Positions 37,177 to 52,600 of a DNA stretch of 64,000 nt are shown one piece after another; the stretch's first letter is position 1; every line of letters starts with the position of its first letter. A program made the position numbers and the translations under genes. The notes below the pieces were generated by a model. It saw nothing but the letters and a program-made list of their open reading frames with translations, made no database searches and had not been told where the DNA came from. This DNA comes from Paramacrobiotus metropolitanus. Taxonomy: Eukaryota > Tardigrada > Eutardigrada > Parachela > Macrobiotidae. The stretch is taken from positions 1,054,001 through 1,118,000 of the forward strand of contig NW_026570231.1 of NCBI RefSeq assembly GCF_019649055.1. The letters run 5' to 3'.

Positions 37177-40123
37177 ATGAGTCTTTTTTATGATTTGAAA
37201 CTCAAACGGCAGAAAACTGGCGCCACTTCCGGCCCATCACCGGATATCAGCTATGGTCCCCATTCATCCTCCTCCTCGGTGAGCGATCACGATGCCGACT
37301 CCTCCAGTCCGCCATCATCACCCTCACACACCGATCTAGATCAGACCCATCTGCATCCGCGCCGCTTCAGCAGCGGCAGCAGTACGTGTCAGCGCGAAAC
37401 CGGGTCACCCAGTGACATCAGCCCGACTAGGTCATCGGATGGAGATTCACTTTTATCTAGTCCAATTGCCACATCGCACCAGCTGCGCAATGGCCAGCCA
37501 CCTCCGATGGCCACATCGCCCGCGGTCAATTTTGCGGCAGCACTACGACCGCATAAGAATCCTCTGCCCACCCATCCCGGCTGTTTTCCCACCGTCTTCC
37601 CGCAGCCGGCCTTCCAGCTGGTCAATCAGAAAGGCTCCATCGTGGTCCCGCCCAACGCCATGATAGCCAACGTCAACGCGGCTACCCAGTTCGTCGGTAA
37701 CATCCTGTACCGGTGTCTGGTGCAGCCACGTGGGATGCCCATGGCGGAGTCGTATGCCAACTTGGCGCGTTCACCCAATCAGTACGTTCACACATCGACG
37801 CCCACACCAACAAAGGTCAGCGAAGAGCCGGTGAACTTGTCATTGGGCCGACAGAGTCCCGAGAGCAGTTCGTCCAGCGGGGCACGACGAGTACTACCAT
37901 CGACCAGTTCCATTACATCCAAAAGCGAAATGGAATCGGAGGATGAGGAGGAAGCTGATGGGACGGCGCGGGAATCGCCGATGATATGTATGATCTGCGG
38001 GGATAAAGCCACCGGTCTGCATTACGGAATCATTACGTGCGAAGGGTACGTGTGCTAATAGATAGGTTGCGATGTGTGTGTTGTGTGGAAAATGGCGCCC
38101 TTGAAGTCCGTTCATACCACTCCGGCGTAGTGAACTTCCGGTTACGTATTTATCAGTTACACAAAATGCATCCCTACGGCGCTGCCTTTTCGTAATAATG
38201 CTGGGGTCAGCGTCTGTGCGGCTGTTATCATTTACTTACTTTGTTGTCGTAACGATTATATCTACAAGCACAGTTGCTGGTTTCAATGTCGACCGATTAT
38301 TACGCACACCATGCGCATTAGCATTGACATTCGGACTGTTTTCTGTAGATGTAAAGGATTCTTCAAGCGGACCGTGCAGAACAAGCGGGTGTATACTTGC
38401 GTGGGGAGTGGCCTGTGTGAAATAACCAAGACACAGCGTAATCGCTGCCAGTATTGCCGCTTCCAGAAGTGCTTGAAGCAGGGCATGGTGTTGGCGGCTG
38501 TCCGCGAAGACCGCATGCCGGGAGGCCGGAATAGTGGCGCGGTGTATAATCTGTACAAAGTCAAGTATCGGACGCGGAAACGGAAGAATTCCTTGACGGG
38601 GAAGAATGGCGGTCATCACAGTCCGCGTGATTCCGATGTGGACAAGTCCACACCGCCCAGTCCGCACATAAAAGCGCAACAGACACCGGAATCCACTGTT
38701 CCTTCAGAACCCGGTAAATTGACAATTTGAAAAAAGAAAGCAGTAGAGGTTGTTTAATCTGCGCAACGCTCTATTTGTTTTCCCGTGGAAGTTACATTAA
38801 GTTTAATGGTTTCTTTGCATTTAATGCTTTCTATTTGTCAAATTTTATGCTAGTAATTTAATTTTGTTGTTTTTGTTTACAGAAGATGCTCATGTTCTGG
38901 GTAAGCTCATTGATTTGGACCAATTAGAGGATATAGCTACGTTAAAGAGTATGGAGTCGTTCTTCTCTGATACGAGTGTGGAACTGCCGGTGAGATTACG
39001 TTCCATGGGGGACCAAATGGTATTTAAACTGGTGGAGTGGACCAAAAGACTGCCGTACCTTAGCTCATTACCCCTCAATTTGTTGACGTCCCTCTTGACG
39101 TACCGATGGCATCTGATTTTACTCCTATCTACAAGGTAAGATAAAATAATTCAGGTATTTCTTTAACAAATTCTTTGCAGCTTGGTGTTTGGTGTTTCAG
39201 TTTTTATAATGCACAAAACCGATGGCGCAAGGTTAGAAAGATTTCCGACGCCAAATTCCCGATGGAGAACTCCATCATTAATGGTGAAAAAGCCATTCAT
39301 GGGAAGGAGAAGTTAATGACCAAAGGAAAATGCGATATCGATGGTTTGTACTTGCAGTTTATAACGTTATTTGTTAATGCAAACTGCAAAGCATATTTGG
39401 CTCGGTCTTACAAAGGATTTTCCGTTAGCATGAGTATATTCTGCACAGGAGGGTACGCTGCATGATGTGGCAAATATGTTTATATGGTAGTTTACTGGTC
39501 ATTCTTTATAAATTTTGCCACTTTTGTTGATCTGATTTGCAGTTTGTAATTCTCATCATTTTTGTCAGTTTTTTTCTTCGTTTGTGCAGTTGACTTATAT
39601 TGTGCATTTCATTGCAGATGACCTGAAATATTCTCAACTACCAGAATCATCCACAAATCCCAGTGATAGTGAAGTTAGCGAATCCAAACCGATTCTTGCT
39701 GCCGGTGAAGAGAGTTTTAAAGAGGAACTGTGCCATAGTCTACTGCATTTGCAGTACTATCTGCGCCGCTTATTGGGTCGTGATGTGGAGTACGATGAGC
39801 TGGAAGCGGAAATCGGGAGCATGCTGCGCCAGTTGATCTCGTTTATCCGGCATTTACGTGACATTAAACTGACCACGGAGGAGTATGTGGCACTGAAGGT
39901 GCTGATTATGCTGCAGGATTCATCAGCCAGTGGCTCGCCGCAATTACGTCTGTACCAACAGAAATACATGAATGCGCTGATGTGCTACCTGGTACGCATT
40001 CATGGCCGCAATGCACAACAGCGACTCCATCTGCTGCTTAATCTCAATCCGCAGATCCACGCGGCGGCTGCAGCATTGCTGGAGAATAAAATGTTCTATG
40101 TTCCTTTTCTCCTCAACAGTTGA
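37177..40123 (+). CDS. Nuclear receptor of the HR4 / NR6A (GCNF) group
   Basis: Five exons: 37177-38045, 38349-38713, 38883-39135, 39201-39343, 39618-40123, giving 711 aa. Known: HR4/NR6A receptors bind extended AGGTCA-type sites and act in moulting and germ-cell or developmental programmes. Seen: the opening '[13 protein letters not shown]' resembles the N-terminus of insect HR4. A Ser/Pro-rich A/B region runs to about 260. The DNA-binding domain starts near 270 with '[20 protein letters not shown]' and continues across the intron as '[18 protein letters not shown]', with P-box CEGCKG. It ends with '[20 protein letters not shown]' and '[16 protein letters not shown]', diagnostic for this group. 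The ligand-binding domain follows, with '[15 protein letters not shown]' in its core. An in-frame stop precedes the ATG. The join at 39201 rests on phase plus sequence sense and is the least certain. Confidence 0.9.
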
Positions 40124-40393
40124 GTGCAGTATTTTTTCTCTCTGTCTCTCTCTCACTCTGGGTTTTTTCTGCAACTGTTTCCCTATACGTACAATTTTCG
40201 TCTTTTCTACTGTTGTCCATTGTCCAATCCAATCAAGGAAACTGCAATATGCAGCTTTTTTTCTTTTGGGAGTTTTTCTTCTGTACAGTTTTTTTGGATT
40301 ACACTTTCCTCTGTGTTCGTCATCTGTTGACCAAATTTTTGATTCGATTTTGTACGTCAGTTTTTGTTCCTGTTGAGAACCAAAATTCTCTAC

Positions 40394-40409
40394 AATAAAT
40401 GATTTTATT
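40394..40409. terminator. Compact two-way poly(A) signal
   Basis: The 16 bases AATAAATGATTTTATT carry AATAAA for the plus strand (HR4-type gene, stop at 40123) and, four bases later, its reverse complement TTTATT for the minus strand (glycerol kinase, stop at 40671). Each signal lies about 260-270 bases past its stop codon, a normal 3'UTR length. Cleavage sites were not observed directly. Confidence 0.6.
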
Positions 40410-40670
40410 AAACCTTGGTTTGCGCTATCTCGTAGTACCACACGGAAAATGAGCAAAGTTAGTACCAAGCACGCACGACGTCAGTAAAACATTAATAAAA
40501 GTCATTAAAAACTTAGAAACACATCAAACCAGAACCGAAATAACGTTAAAATCTGAATAAAAACTCTGCAATAAAACCAAAAGTGCGCTTTACAAACATG
40601 CTTCAACAGCCTTTGCTAATTGCTGTAACCGACAGAAACCGGGGAATGACAGAGCGGGGAAACGCATACT

Positions 40671-44144
<3,474 letters not shown>

Positions 44145-46035
44145 GTCTGCCGATTTTTTGCTACTAATTCATAAATAAAAAAATACAAAAGAACTTCAAG
44201 GCAAATTAATCAGCTAACACAGAAAATTGAAGAAGAACAATAAGTGCTGAAATAATGGAGTCTGATTGTCCGGGCGAAGTAGTGTCCTAATAAAAGGCTA
44301 TGAAAAGTACGTATTGTAACAAGGGCCCACGTTCAACGCGTATATAGGATAGACTGTATTGAAAGTGTCTGAAAAACTTACCCTGATGGAGAATTAAACT
44401 TTAAGTGGTCGTGAAATTCCCTTCAGGCGCAATCTGCAGATGCCGCTGTTTCAAGAAAGTATGATTATGTTATGGGCTTATGGCAGCAAACTCAGCAAAT
44501 CAGATAAACATCATAAACCGAAGATAGACTGATGGTCCAACAAGATAGCTCTTCGTCGCTTATCATTTTACTCAGCCAACACCGTTGAAAATATACTATG
44601 CAAAAGCCCACAGCGGCAACACTGTCGTAAAACTGTAAACCATGACATCTTTTCTAAAAAGCGAAGAACTAAAATTACTATCTACACAAATAATAAACAG
44701 TAGTATTACTAAACAGTACGGTACGTATTGTAGGTACTGCACAATACACGTACTCTTCCTATAATACACGACACTGCCACCACTGACGGTGGTAATGGGG
44801 TGTCTTCACGGAGTTGCCGCCACTGTCCTAGAGCACTGGAGGCAGATTCGTGGCTGCGATTTCGCAATTTTTGCTCTCTTGTACGGTACTTGCTTGGTAG
44901 TTGGTACAGTAGTACTTACCTTCGAAACAACTACTTACTCGTAGCCGAAATAAAGCAATCGCAAAGGGCTGTTTTTTTTTATTAGCATATCGTTTTTGCT
45001 CTGATTTCCTGTACGAGTGTTTTAAAATTAATGATATTCTCTACTTCGTTCGAGTACAGCCTAATCACTGCAAGTCTGAAATTTTATGTATTGTAATGCT
45101 TTTTAAGAAAGTACCGTATTGCGACGCTCTCAAAAAATTGGCCGATTTTGCATCCGTAATAAAGGGAAAACCATAGCGAGAAAGCACTACAGATACAGAT
45201 ACGAGTACGGAACGAAAACCACTTCACCGTAAATTATATAGATATTAGTACACATCCCACACCTATACCTTCCGAATTCCCATTAACCTTAACATCAAAT
45301 GCAGCACAAGATCCCTGTTCGGATTCAAAATCCAGTTTTCTCTCAAATGCTATCAACATTAATACGATATTAATAAATCTGACCTCTTTAAAGGGGTTTA
45401 CAATAACGGTGGTCGGTGAGTAATAGCCTGAACCGCTGATGTACGTCCGAAATTATCCCAGAACGCCAGAAACATATAGATTATGCAAGTAAGTAAACAC
45501 TAAACAGTAAATACAACTAGGCAGTAGTCCACTACGCTTTAATACTCGTACCAGAATGTATTTAGGTACGTACTAGTGAATTTTCCCATAGAAGCCCATG
45601 CTGCAAATCTTAAGTATTGCACTCGTACGAGTTTAGACCCGGATCGTTCACAAGCCGAATATCGTATCACGTGATGCAAAAACCGGCGAAACAGATTCCA
45701 AGGTGCTAAAAACCCTAATTCCCTATTGAACCGGGTCTACTTTTCCACACCTGCCATGCAATGCTCCTGTGAATCATGGGGCCGCTCAATCATAAAAGCA
45801 CGAAATTTTGCTGTTTAGTCTAGCACACTATAGCCATACTGTAATCTCACTGCTCGTAGTGTACTAATCGTTGACGAACAAAACCAGAATGTTGAACTTC
45901 AAGATTTTTATAACATCTTCCTGCTCGGGTGGACATAGATGACAGAGGAACACACATTATTAATTTTAATCGATGACAATCAGCGCGCATGTTATGCAGT
46001 TTAACTAGCATACTCCCGCATCATAAAAAACCCTC
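44145..46035. other. Intergenic; promoter of glycerol kinase, no other gene seen
   Basis: AT-rich DNA with many short TAC/GTA words. The only open frame of note (44800-44985, plus) has no domain or splice context. The first few hundred bases likely hold the minus-strand glycerol kinase promoter. Confidence 0.4.
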
Positions 46036-47203
46036 TTAAGCGTTGACGCGACCACCACGTCCAGCACCACCACCTTGGCCGTCCTAAGAAAACAGAAGAT
46101 GATTTTATCGGCACAGCATCATTTGGGCAGTTGCAGTCATATCTAGAGGGCACCCAGGGCAAAAATTTCTCGGTTTTAATAATCTTACCCGTTGTGCAGG
46201 TCGATCAGTTGGCCGGAATCGTTGGGGAGGAGTCCTAATCTTCCTGTCCTCCTTCGATCGGTTGCGAACGACTTTAGAGTGAATCGCGCAGCTCACGCAA
46301 TAGTTCAACTTTGCATAGAGTTTGGGTAAAGCATATTCTGCAACAAGACATCAACTGTTAATATTTTTACAGTGTATCTCTTAAATCTTAATTCTTAAAT
46401 TAAGCACTTAAGTGCATGCATGTAAAGCAGGCAATTTTAACAGCGCGAGCCTCTGCATCGTACGTTATAAATCTCACGGTCAGTTCGGAAGTTTAAGAGT
46501 CAAGTCTTAAGAACTTAAGCAACTAGAGCACTATAACCATACGTAAGTACTGTGCAACAGGCAGTCGTTCACTCAAAGTTCACACGAGACACGAAACTAT
46601 TAAGAATAAAAGTTCAAAACAGGTTTCAACATAAATTCCAGAGATACAGTAGACGTTTTGTAGTTATGATTCCGCTATGGGCGCCAACATATAATTCTCC
46701 ATGTCACGATCCGAAAGTAAACAGAAAGCCACTTCCAAATATTCAATGTGGAAAAACAGTATACGTAATAAGCACAACGAAAAGCACAGAGTGTTATCTA
46801 GAAACAAATGTGCTAGAAAAGAGAATCATGAATCTGATAAATTGAGAAACGTAAGTACGATACCAAAATTCGTAGAACTGAGAATATTATACAGTGTACG
46901 AAGAACCTACTATTAGCACTGAGCAGTACGACGCGAACGCGGAGGTCCTGAACTTACGTTCATAAACGGAAGCCTCTGTGATATCCCGCACTGCCGCAGC
47001 CTCCACGATATTCCTGATAACAAATTTCTTAATTGCTTTATCTTTGGGAACACATCGCGCGCAGTTTGTGCAGCGGACGAAGTTGACATGTCCTCGTCCG
47101 TGCTTAGAGCGACCTCCATTGCGGCGTTTAACAGCCTGAAAAGATACAGCAGGCAATCAAGGGTGGCATCCCCCAATGTTCCTGAAAATCAAGTAATTAC
47201 CAT
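46036..47203 (-). CDS. RPS26: 40S ribosomal protein S26 (eS26)
   Basis: Four coding exons: 47203-47201 (only the ATG), 47135-46958, 46337-46189, 46083-46036, giving 125 aa. eS26 sits at the mRNA exit channel of the 40S subunit. Seen: the second exon opens '[20 protein letters not shown]', then '[20 protein letters not shown]' with the zinc-binding Cys pair. '[19 protein letters not shown]', '[20 protein letters not shown]' (second Cys pair) and 'RTPPQRFRP' follow, with a Gly/Arg-rich tail 'GRGGRVNA'. The start is an ATG followed directly by the donor GTAATT, which restores the exact M-x-x-K-R-R-N spacing of the family. A 107-codon open frame runs upstream in the same phase into this ATG (see findings). 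Confidence 0.95.
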
Positions 47204-47512
47204 TTTCCAGTGATTCGCTAGATCGGGAGATGAATAATAAACCGAAGTTTCACTTTTATCCGAAAGTCGTTTCGAGCACTTCTCTCCAGATCGCGACAGC
47301 CGAAAATGAAGAACCAGATCCACCGTGGCTGCAGAGAGCAGTGGTGCAGGCTTGAGTTTCGCAAGGAAGCCCTTAGCCATCATGGCCTGTTCCCACATGG
47401 TACGCGGTGCCATGATGCCATCCGCTCCGGGATCTGGCTTGAAGTGCCAATGCTGACTGCTGAGTACTAAATGTTCCGTGCAAGACTCGGCCTTAGTCCA
47501 AGTCAGTCGCAT
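47189..47512 (-). CDS. Unidentified 107-codon frame overlapping the RPS26 start
   Basis: This frame runs from ATG at 47512 to TGA at 47191-47189 and includes the RPS26 ATG (47203-47201) in the same phase. Codon choice looks coding-like. The translation, for example 'HWHFKPDPGADGIMAPRTMW' and 'GFLAKLKPAPLLSAATVDLV', has no domain I recognise and no ubiquitin-like fold signature. It could be a long upstream frame in the RPS26 leader, an N-terminally extended S26 after splicing at the same donor, a small independent gene, or chance. It occupies much of the space between the divergent RPS26 and CSN7 genes. Confidence 0.3.
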   Translation of the reverse strand: MRLTWTKAESCTEHLVLSSQHWHFKPDPGADGIMAPRTMWEQAMMAKGFLAKLKPAPLLSAATVDLVLHFRLSRSGEKCSKRLSDKSETSVYYSSPDLANHWKMVIT

Positions 47513-47816
47513 GAAAAGTTGATTTTGTTAATTTTTGAAAAAATTAAAAAGTTCTTAATTTCTTTTGGCTTCATCATAAGTATTGTTATCCATCGAGTGC
47601 AGAATTATTTTTCTCGTGATCACAGCATTCAGTTTTAGTACTTACTCTTTACGGTGTATTAGTGCTGAGCCGATGGGTACCGGACTTATGTTCACTGAAT
47701 ACTGATAGTAGTGAATACTGCATAGTGCATACCGTACACAGGACAGTATAGTGTGCAGTGTACTCGGAAGAACTGTTCGGACCTGAAATTCGCACATATT
47801 GCAGTCGAACGCGATA
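47513..47816. other. Divergent promoter region between RPS26 and CSN7
   Basis: About 300 bases separate the upstream S26 frame from the CSN7 start. It is AT-rich near 47520-47600 and carries repeated short words such as AGTGAATACTG and AGTGTACTC near 47700-47765. No further gene is seen. Confidence 0.4.
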
Positions 47817-49108
47817 ATGGAGGGAGAATCGCGAGGACGTCTTCCTGAAGTGGAAGTTTTGCTGAAGAAGGCTAAAGGACGTATGGCAGCAGATTTGATC
47901 AGACAGCTTACGGAAATCTCCGACGTCTATCGCTTTCAGAACTACTTAGTGCTCCCTAACATACAGGACGTAAGTGCACGCACGACATGTGGACCTGTGG
48001 TCACTGTCAGTAGTTCCAGCTAGCTCCCAGAAGTTCGGAATTACGGCTCCAGCTAGCTGAATTACGGTTACACCAAAGGCAAAATTCAGTTCAATAAGCA
48101 TAATTGTTTGCCATTTTAGCTCCGGAAGACAGATTACTTGCCCGCAGTGCAGCTGCTGACGCTCTTCTCATCTGGAACCTACAAGGTGTTTGCTGGTGAG
48201 CTCTAAGAAAAAATTTGCAGGAATATTGAGGAAGCGTGGATAACAGTATGTATGCAATGCAGGAAATACCGGAGCTTATCCAAGTCTGTCAAACAAGCAG
48301 GTGTTCAACTTACGCTGCTTATCACTTGCGTCATTGGCGAAGCGTTCCTCTAGCCAGGTATTATTATTCTTTTTTTAATTCTACGGATAGCAAATCGCGT
48401 TAACGTTTTTCTAGTGCTATTAGCAATGTCTTTGTGGTAAATTTTGTAGAAGATCTCGTTCCGCATCATCGAGGAGGAACTTGGACTGGGCGATCAATGG
48501 CAAGTGTTCGACTTCCTCATTGAGGCGCTGAATTACGGTTACATCAAAGGAAAAATTGACGAAGCGGCTCAGATGTTGTACGTGGAGGATTTCGTCACTC
48601 GCGACATTGAGCCGGACGATGAAAAGATGGTTAAGGCTAAACTCACCACATTGTAAGCGGTGCCTTTGATTTTTTAGTTGGGTGTAAGGGGTTTGGTATT
48701 TTTTCTGCATATCATGTGTTGCAGCATGATGGCCTGTCAGAACACCATGGAAAAACTAAAGTCGGAAACTGCCAGGGTTGAAGAATTTAAGAAACAAGCC
48801 GAAGCCCAGAAGAAGCAGATTGACAATAAAGTATGCGCATGTACGGTCCTTGTGCCAGTTTGCACGTTATTACGTCGAAATATTTATTTGTTTCTAGATT
48901 GAAAACGTCAAGGGCTCCATGGGCGATGACCATCACATGGTGGCAGATGAACTTTACCGTCCGAGAATGGAGAATGTGTCCAAATTTTTTCGGAGCAGCA
49001 AACCAAAAAGGTATCACATTGACTGTTTCTAATTGGGCACACGTGCGTAGCTGGATCTGTGATTGCAGCGCATCCAGAGGTGGTTCATCCAAAATGGGAC
49101 GCTATTAG
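47817..49108 (+). CDS. COPS7: COP9 signalosome subunit 7
   Basis: Seven exons: 47817-47969, 48120-48195, 48263-48357, 48450-48652, 48725-48830, 48898-49010, 49069-49108, giving 261 aa (family about 265-275). CSN removes NEDD8 from cullin-RING ubiquitin ligases; CSN7 is a PCI-domain scaffold subunit. Seen: 'VEVLLKKAKGRMAADLIRQL' and 'YRFQNYLVLPNIQDL' match the N-terminal helices. 'YLPAVQLLTLFSSGTYKVF', 'LRCLSLASLAKRS' and 'LIEALNYGYIKGKIDEA' match the PCI winged-helix part, with 'VEDFVTRDIEPDD' next. A Lys/Glu-rich helical segment and a basic tail 'RGGSSKMGRY' follow. Intron 1 contains a near-copy of part of exon 4 (48056-48086). A possible AATAAA lies near 49538, inside the neighbouring converging region. 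Confidence 0.92.
48056..48086 (+). repeat. Copy of a piece of CSN7 exon 4 inside intron 1
   Basis: Thirty-one bases here match exon 4 at 48527-48557 with two differences (for example CACCAAAGGC against CATCAAAGGA). The frame that exon 4 uses would read 'LNYGYTKGKI' in the copy. There is no acceptor or donor that would make it an exon. Confidence 0.75.
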
Positions 49109-49606
49109 AAGAGGAAGTTTCCTGTCGTCAGTGAGTTTGAACGGATTTTCTCATGCCTGACCGCTGAAATTTCTGATTTTGTTTCATTTATTGTTTGAAT
49201 TATTCTCTTTGTTTGGAGTCTTTCGGAATAGTTCATTAGCATTCGGATTGGCGCAGTTTTGCTCAGTCATTGTAGATACAGTAACTTTCGTTATTTGGAA
49301 TACTTCTGCATTTAATTCCCGAACCCTTTGATAAAACAGTTTCCAGATTCGCAAACACCAGAAAAAGTTACAAAGAACAGATGAAAGTGCTGAACTGTGG
49401 GTCCGTACTGCGTAAAAGCACAGGAAAACAATTTTTACTTTACAAACTGGCCAACAAATTATGAGCACATCATATAATAAATCTCAACGAAAATAAGGCA
49501 ACCGTCCCCTTCGAAACGGAAGTTAGGAAAAAACCCAAATAAAGGCAGAAACGGATGAGCATTTTTAATTAATCACTTTCGATCACCGGTTCACAGAACT
49601 CCGGTC
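49109..49606. other. 3' intergenic region between converging CSN7 and DDHD genes
   Basis: It holds the 3' ends of both genes. TTTATT near 49187 (minus) and AATAAA near 49538 (plus) cross each other, which suggests overlapping 3'UTRs, though this is uncertain. The minus-strand open frame at 49184-49468 has no recognisable content. Confidence 0.4.
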
Positions 49607-52600
49607 CTAGATATACTGATGCTCTTCTTCTTCACTGGATTCTGGCGAAAGCGTCAGATTATCTTTCTCAATATCAATCATTGTACGCAGCATCAAGAGC
49701 AGAGTGTCCTCAGAATCCCTAAACCGAACAAAATTCGATGTAAATCACGAAATGCAGCTGAATGGCACCTATGCTAATACTGACCAGTAAACCGCATGGC
49801 TGTTAAGGGCAAACAGGTACTGGTTCAAACTTTCCAGAGGTGCTTCCTGTAGCACATAGTCCACGCGGTTTCCACCATTTAGGGATCCAAATTTAGTGAT
49901 CTTTGGTGCTTCTCCATTGACTGATCGCCTCGATGGTACGGGTGCAGCTGGCCCCAGAGTATTTTTCGGTCGCTCTAATCGTTCCTCTGATGGAGATGTG
50001 ACATTCACACCTTCCTGTTCCCGGTCACGAGATTCGGCGCGCCTTTTTCCAATGAAATTAGAGGCACTTGTGGCTAAGTTGGACAGCAGTTTGAAGGGGT
50101 CCAGTAGACTGGATTTAATTGTGGAAGCCGCCGTAGCAATATTTTTCTGCACCTCTGTCAATAATCATATCCATTAAAAAGCAACTAATTTTGTTATATT
50201 TTTTCTTTGAAGTTGAGGAAATTCTAATCAACTTAAAAGGAAATATTGAATCAAGATCTGCGTACCGAGATGCATTCGCTTGCGACCTTTATGGTGTTCG
50301 ATCACAGAAGGCGTGACTTGGCAAGCTTCAGGAATAATCAGCGGCTCAATACGATAAGCCACAGGATCATTCTGCAAAATAAAATAAATTCACATCCATT
50401 ATCACACAAATCTTCCACAGCGTACACACCGGATGGAAAATATTTAAAAAACGCGGACAGGTTGGTAGACAGTAATCCTCTCCAATCTTGGTCACGCCCC
50501 GCACAGCCAAAAACATCCCCACGGGAGATCCGATAGCAAAGAAGCATGAAGGGTGAAACTGCAGTCGTGGGTATTGAACGGACGGATAGCCAGCGCCGGA
50601 GAAAGCAGGAACTGTGTATGGTGCCGAAACTCGGGATTCTTATTAATGAAAACAAAAATGTCATATTAATGCACGCCAGAGCTACTAGATGTAACATGAA
50701 GGCTCAATTCATGGTCAGCAATAAGGAATATGGAAGCAAAAACACAATTATTGTCACAAGCAGCAGCAGAAAACATTGTTTTTGTCTCTTTTAACACCAA
50801 AGATTCCCGAAAAATTTTGTATAAGATTTATTTGAACTAATTTTAGTGTTCGATAACACTATAAGAAAGAAGTCAGCGCTGCAACTATTTTTTTATACAA
50901 TTCACAACTTGTGCGAAAGACTGCAAATCGGAAATCCTACCATGACGTTCAACCAGTGGCCGACTTGTCCGTGGCTCCATATCACCGACTAATGATTCCG
51001 TCAGCGTTATTTCCCTTTGTACAGTGGAGAAGTCGGTATCCATCGGGTTTTCCTTTTGCCTGGATGGTGGATTTGGATCAGGCTGGTGCGATAGCATATC
51101 GAACAGCACGATCGAGCCTTTGAACACAAAGTTTGCACTATTAATGTTACCATATAAACGATACATTAATGAGTAATATGATAAAAATAAAATCTTCACC
51201 TAAGCTATGGCCGACGATGGAAACGCTCCCTTTGTATCCAGGATTTCTATCGAGAAACAGGTTATACAGGCGATTCATGTCATCGCCCACATGATCTGCA
51301 ATGAGCTACAAAGAAAAAACGATCCAATCAAAAGCAAAAAAGTAAGTCAAGTGAAAACGAACACACACACGCACACACCACGGAGCGCAAATGGTAACTG
51401 GCGTAGCAACACCCATTCTGATGAGAGCAAGAAGTGCAAAATTATTTGAAATTAAAGGGTCGATTATCTTACCCTGCAATACATCGGACTAGCATAAAAC
51501 AGGATGTCCAGCACATAATCATTGGCGAAATATCGCACGATCGGTATACTTGGCAAAGTAATTCGTTTTATTCGGCTAAAAATAACATATAAACATGTTC
51601 TCGATCAGAAGTTCACAATTTATACAATACAAATTCCTTACATACTTTTCGAGTTCTGCATTATCGCTGTGCAGAATACCGTGCCAATTAATAGGGATAA
51701 ATTCCACACGGAAACTCTTTCCTTTCTTGCCAGCGAAATTAAAATGCTCAGCGATTAAATTTCTGGCCATGAGTCTGTACGCATCGACTATAATGAAAAA
51801 AACTTGTTAAGAAATACAGCACAAAACACAGTACAAAATATTATGTAGAATGAAATATAACGCATACCACACTGATTCAGTGTGCGCCATTTTAAGTCGC
51901 AATATGAACCAATTCCATGGGAAACGAAGACAAGATGGTCAATTGGCTCCCATTCTCCTTCATCCGGAACACAGATTCCTTCCCAACCACGTTTGACAAT
52001 CTTTTGATTTTTGTATAATGTTTCCTATGATCAACCATAAAACTCGCATACATAGAAAGCGTCAGCCATTTCCAAAACACGTCTACGTACAGCCATATCC
52101 GCCCAAGTCTTGGTGGAGTCATAATGTATCATTGTTGTCTCGGAATGTAAGACAATTGTTTCTCCACCAGGTAAATCAATCCGCTTTTGCCATTCTCCTG
52201 TTCGGCAAATCAGCTTGTATTCACCCTAAAATATTGCACTTGATGAGATGGCCAAATAACCTAACCGTAAGTATCTCCATAATTATCCTCCATAATTATC
52301 AAGTTCGAAATGCTCCTTATATTCTTCCCAATACAGACGGCAAGGTTTATGCAAACTTCGCGCCATGATATTGCCACAAATTTTTTCGACATTCGAAATA
52401 CATTATAAACATCATAAATTGTATGTAAAATAGTTCAGAGTTCACAACAGTTTTTATTTACTGATAAATTAAACATACGGAACGTAAAAATCAAAAATGA
52501 ATAACAACAGCCAAACGTCAAACCCAATCAATGATCTACAGTGACAACATTTCGCAGATAATTTGGAAACTATCCTGAATAAATAATTAACTTCAATTTT

